From NCBI GenBank assembly GCA_950072225.1, contig CATMOP010000012.1, positions 1 through 14,078 of the forward strand: a stretch of DNA of 14,078 nucleotides. The letters are read 5' to 3'. The notes beneath the pieces are model-generated. The model was given only the letters and a program-made list of their open reading frames with translations, was not told the origin of the DNA and ran no database searches. Both the position numbers and the translations under genes were made by a program. Positions 13,130-14,078 of the stretch are shown piece by piece (the stretch's first letter is position 1; every line of letters starts with the position of its first letter). Origin of the DNA: an uncultured Nitrospina sp. (lineage in GTDB: Bacteria > Nitrospinota > Nitrospinia > Nitrospinales > VA-1).

Positions 13130-14078
13130 CTAGAGGGCGGCTAGTGGAAATTTGTCCAGGATCATCTGGTCGATTTCTTTTTTCAGCTGGCCCAGTATTT
13201 CCTCATAGGAATATGAACCCAGGGTTTCCGTTCCCTTTTTCAGGTTCACCCGGGTAGGCCCGCACCAAAGCCCCAGGTCCGCATCATCGGTTTCTCCCGG
13301 GCCGTTAACCCGACAGCCCATCACCGCAATAGTCAGCTTATATTTTTCAGCATATTCTGTCATCTTTCGTACATCCTGTGCCAGATCGACAAACTTTTCA
13401 TTCTCTACTCGGGAACAACTGGGGCAAGCAATGATATTCAACCCATCGAGAAAATTCTCGGGAACAGAGCGGAACCGACCCTCCTCAATGTCTTTAAGAA
13501 TTTCCCTTCCTACCTGAATTTCCTGCCCCTTATCATCATTTGGCACAGTCAGGGAAACGCGAATCGTATCGCCAATTCCCGCTGAGATCAATTGTTCAAA
13601 AGCAATGCGGGTTTTAATGATGCCTTCAGGAGGGAGCCCGGCTTCGGTCACCCCCAGATGCAAAGGGATATCCGGGCGTTCTTTGGAGAATCGCCGATTG
13701 GCCTCAATCACTTTCTGAGAATCAGAGTCCTTAAGGGAAACGCAATAATTCTCAAAGCCCATCTCATCCAGCATTTGGCAATGATCGACTGCGGAACGGA
13801 CCATAGCCTCTACCGAATCGTCTTTATAGCGTTCCTTGTAGTCCGGATCTACCGAACCACAGTTGACCCCAATGCGAATCGCGCAATCATTTGCCTTCGC
13901 CGCGTTGACAATAAATTCCACTTTCTCACGAATGGTCTTTTCTTTTTCCAAATGGAACAGGTGTCCGGGGTTATAACGGATCTTGTTTACCAAGGGGGCA
14001 ACCAGTGGCGCCAGCTTGTAATTTTCCTGAAGGTCCACCGACCACACACTATCGGGAAATTGTTGACGCAGGGTTCGC
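13130..14078 (-). CDS. ispG: 4-hydroxy-3-methylbut-2-en-1-yl diphosphate synthase (partial, 5' end outside window)
   Basis: IspG (GcpE) is the [4Fe-4S] enzyme that reduces methylerythritol cyclodiphosphate to HMBPP in the MEP isoprenoid pathway. The frame is open to the window edge, so the start is missing; about 316 codons are present. Seen are NKIRYNPGHL, the pair RIGVNCGSVD, PLHLGVTEAG, GDTIRVSLT, and the cluster cysteines in CPSCSR (codons at 13424-13426 and 13415-13417) and in MGCRVNGPGE (13313-13315). No large central insertion separates GDTIRVSLT from the cluster domain, so it is the compact bacterial form. The short segment before the NPG motif (WSVDLQENYKLAPLVAPLV) departs from the usual VADIHF-type strand. 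The stop is TAG at 13130-13132. Confidence 0.96.
   Translation of the reverse strand, partial: RTLRQQFPDSVWSVDLQENYKLAPLVAPLVNKIRYNPGHLFHLEKEKTIREKVEFIVNAAKANDCAIRIGVNCGSVDPDYKERYKDDSVEAMVRSAVDHCQMLDEMGFENYCVSLKDSDSQKVIEANRRFSKERPDIPLHLGVTEAGLPPEGIIKTRIAFEQLISAGIGDTIRVSLTVPNDDKGQEIQVGREILKDIEEGRFRSVPENFLDGLNIIACPSCSRVENEKFVDLAQDVRKMTEYAEKYKLTIAVMGCRVNGPGETDDADLGLWCGPTRVNLKKGTETLGSYSYEEILGQLKKEIDQMILDKFPLAAL

Noticed and set aside
1..14078. Sigma-54 (-24/-12) promoters, given that rpoN is present
   Set aside because: The few TGGCAC occurrences noticed by eye (for example near 4450, 6514 and 13543) lack the matching TTGC element at the required spacing.
1..14078. tRNA, rRNA, CRISPR array, insertion sequence or phage genes
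   Set aside because: No cloverleaf, spaced identical repeats, transposase or phage structural motif was found on either strand.

Overview
The window is a chromosomal stretch from a Gram-negative bacterium with no phage, insertion sequence, CRISPR or RNA gene visible. The lipopolysaccharide-export genes lptC-lptA-lptB followed by rpoN-hpf-ptsN show a double-membrane organism. This order is common in Proteobacteria and several neighbouring phyla. Protein flavour (moderately AT-rich, lysine-rich, with an IspG and EI unlike the gammaproteobacterial ones) makes a marine Nitrospinota-like or deltaproteobacteria-like lineage plausible. That placement is an impression, not a demonstrated fact.

Bases 1-8169 are one long plus-strand block. 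The 3' end of nnrD (NAD(P)HX repair) is followed closely by tsaE (tRNA t6A synthesis). After a 77-base gap come lptC, lptA and lptB, almost touching, then rpoN (sigma-54), hpf (ribosome hibernation), ptsN (EIIA-Ntr) and ptsI (enzyme I), and after 71 bases metK. The block joins envelope building, alternative transcription and a regulatory phosphotransfer branch. The expected carrier HPr/NPr is not encoded here, although enzyme I directly abuts ptsN.

Bases 8170-11162 are a mixed accessory-looking section with changing strands. A single-domain CheY-like receiver (minus) converges on metK across a perfect hairpin. A Gfo/Idh/MocA-family oxidoreductase (plus) carries two in-frame TAA stops and looks like a recent pseudogene. 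A SAM-dependent methyltransferase (minus) converges on it. A 145-residue protein of unknown function (plus) is driven by a near-consensus sigma-70 promoter (TTGTCA, 17 bases, TATAAT).

Bases 11163-14078 are minus-strand: ispG (partial, isoprenoid synthesis), then tig (trigger factor), then a Rieske [2Fe-2S] protein only 6 bases after tig. The 167-base ispG-tig gap is rich in inverted repeats, one of which partly covers the tig ribosome-binding site. It is also fully open in the ispG frame after the ispG TAG stop.

Most of the window is housekeeping. The points most worth a second look are the doubly interrupted oxidoreductase, the structured tig leader, the orphan gene with its strong promoter, and the PTS module without a carrier protein.
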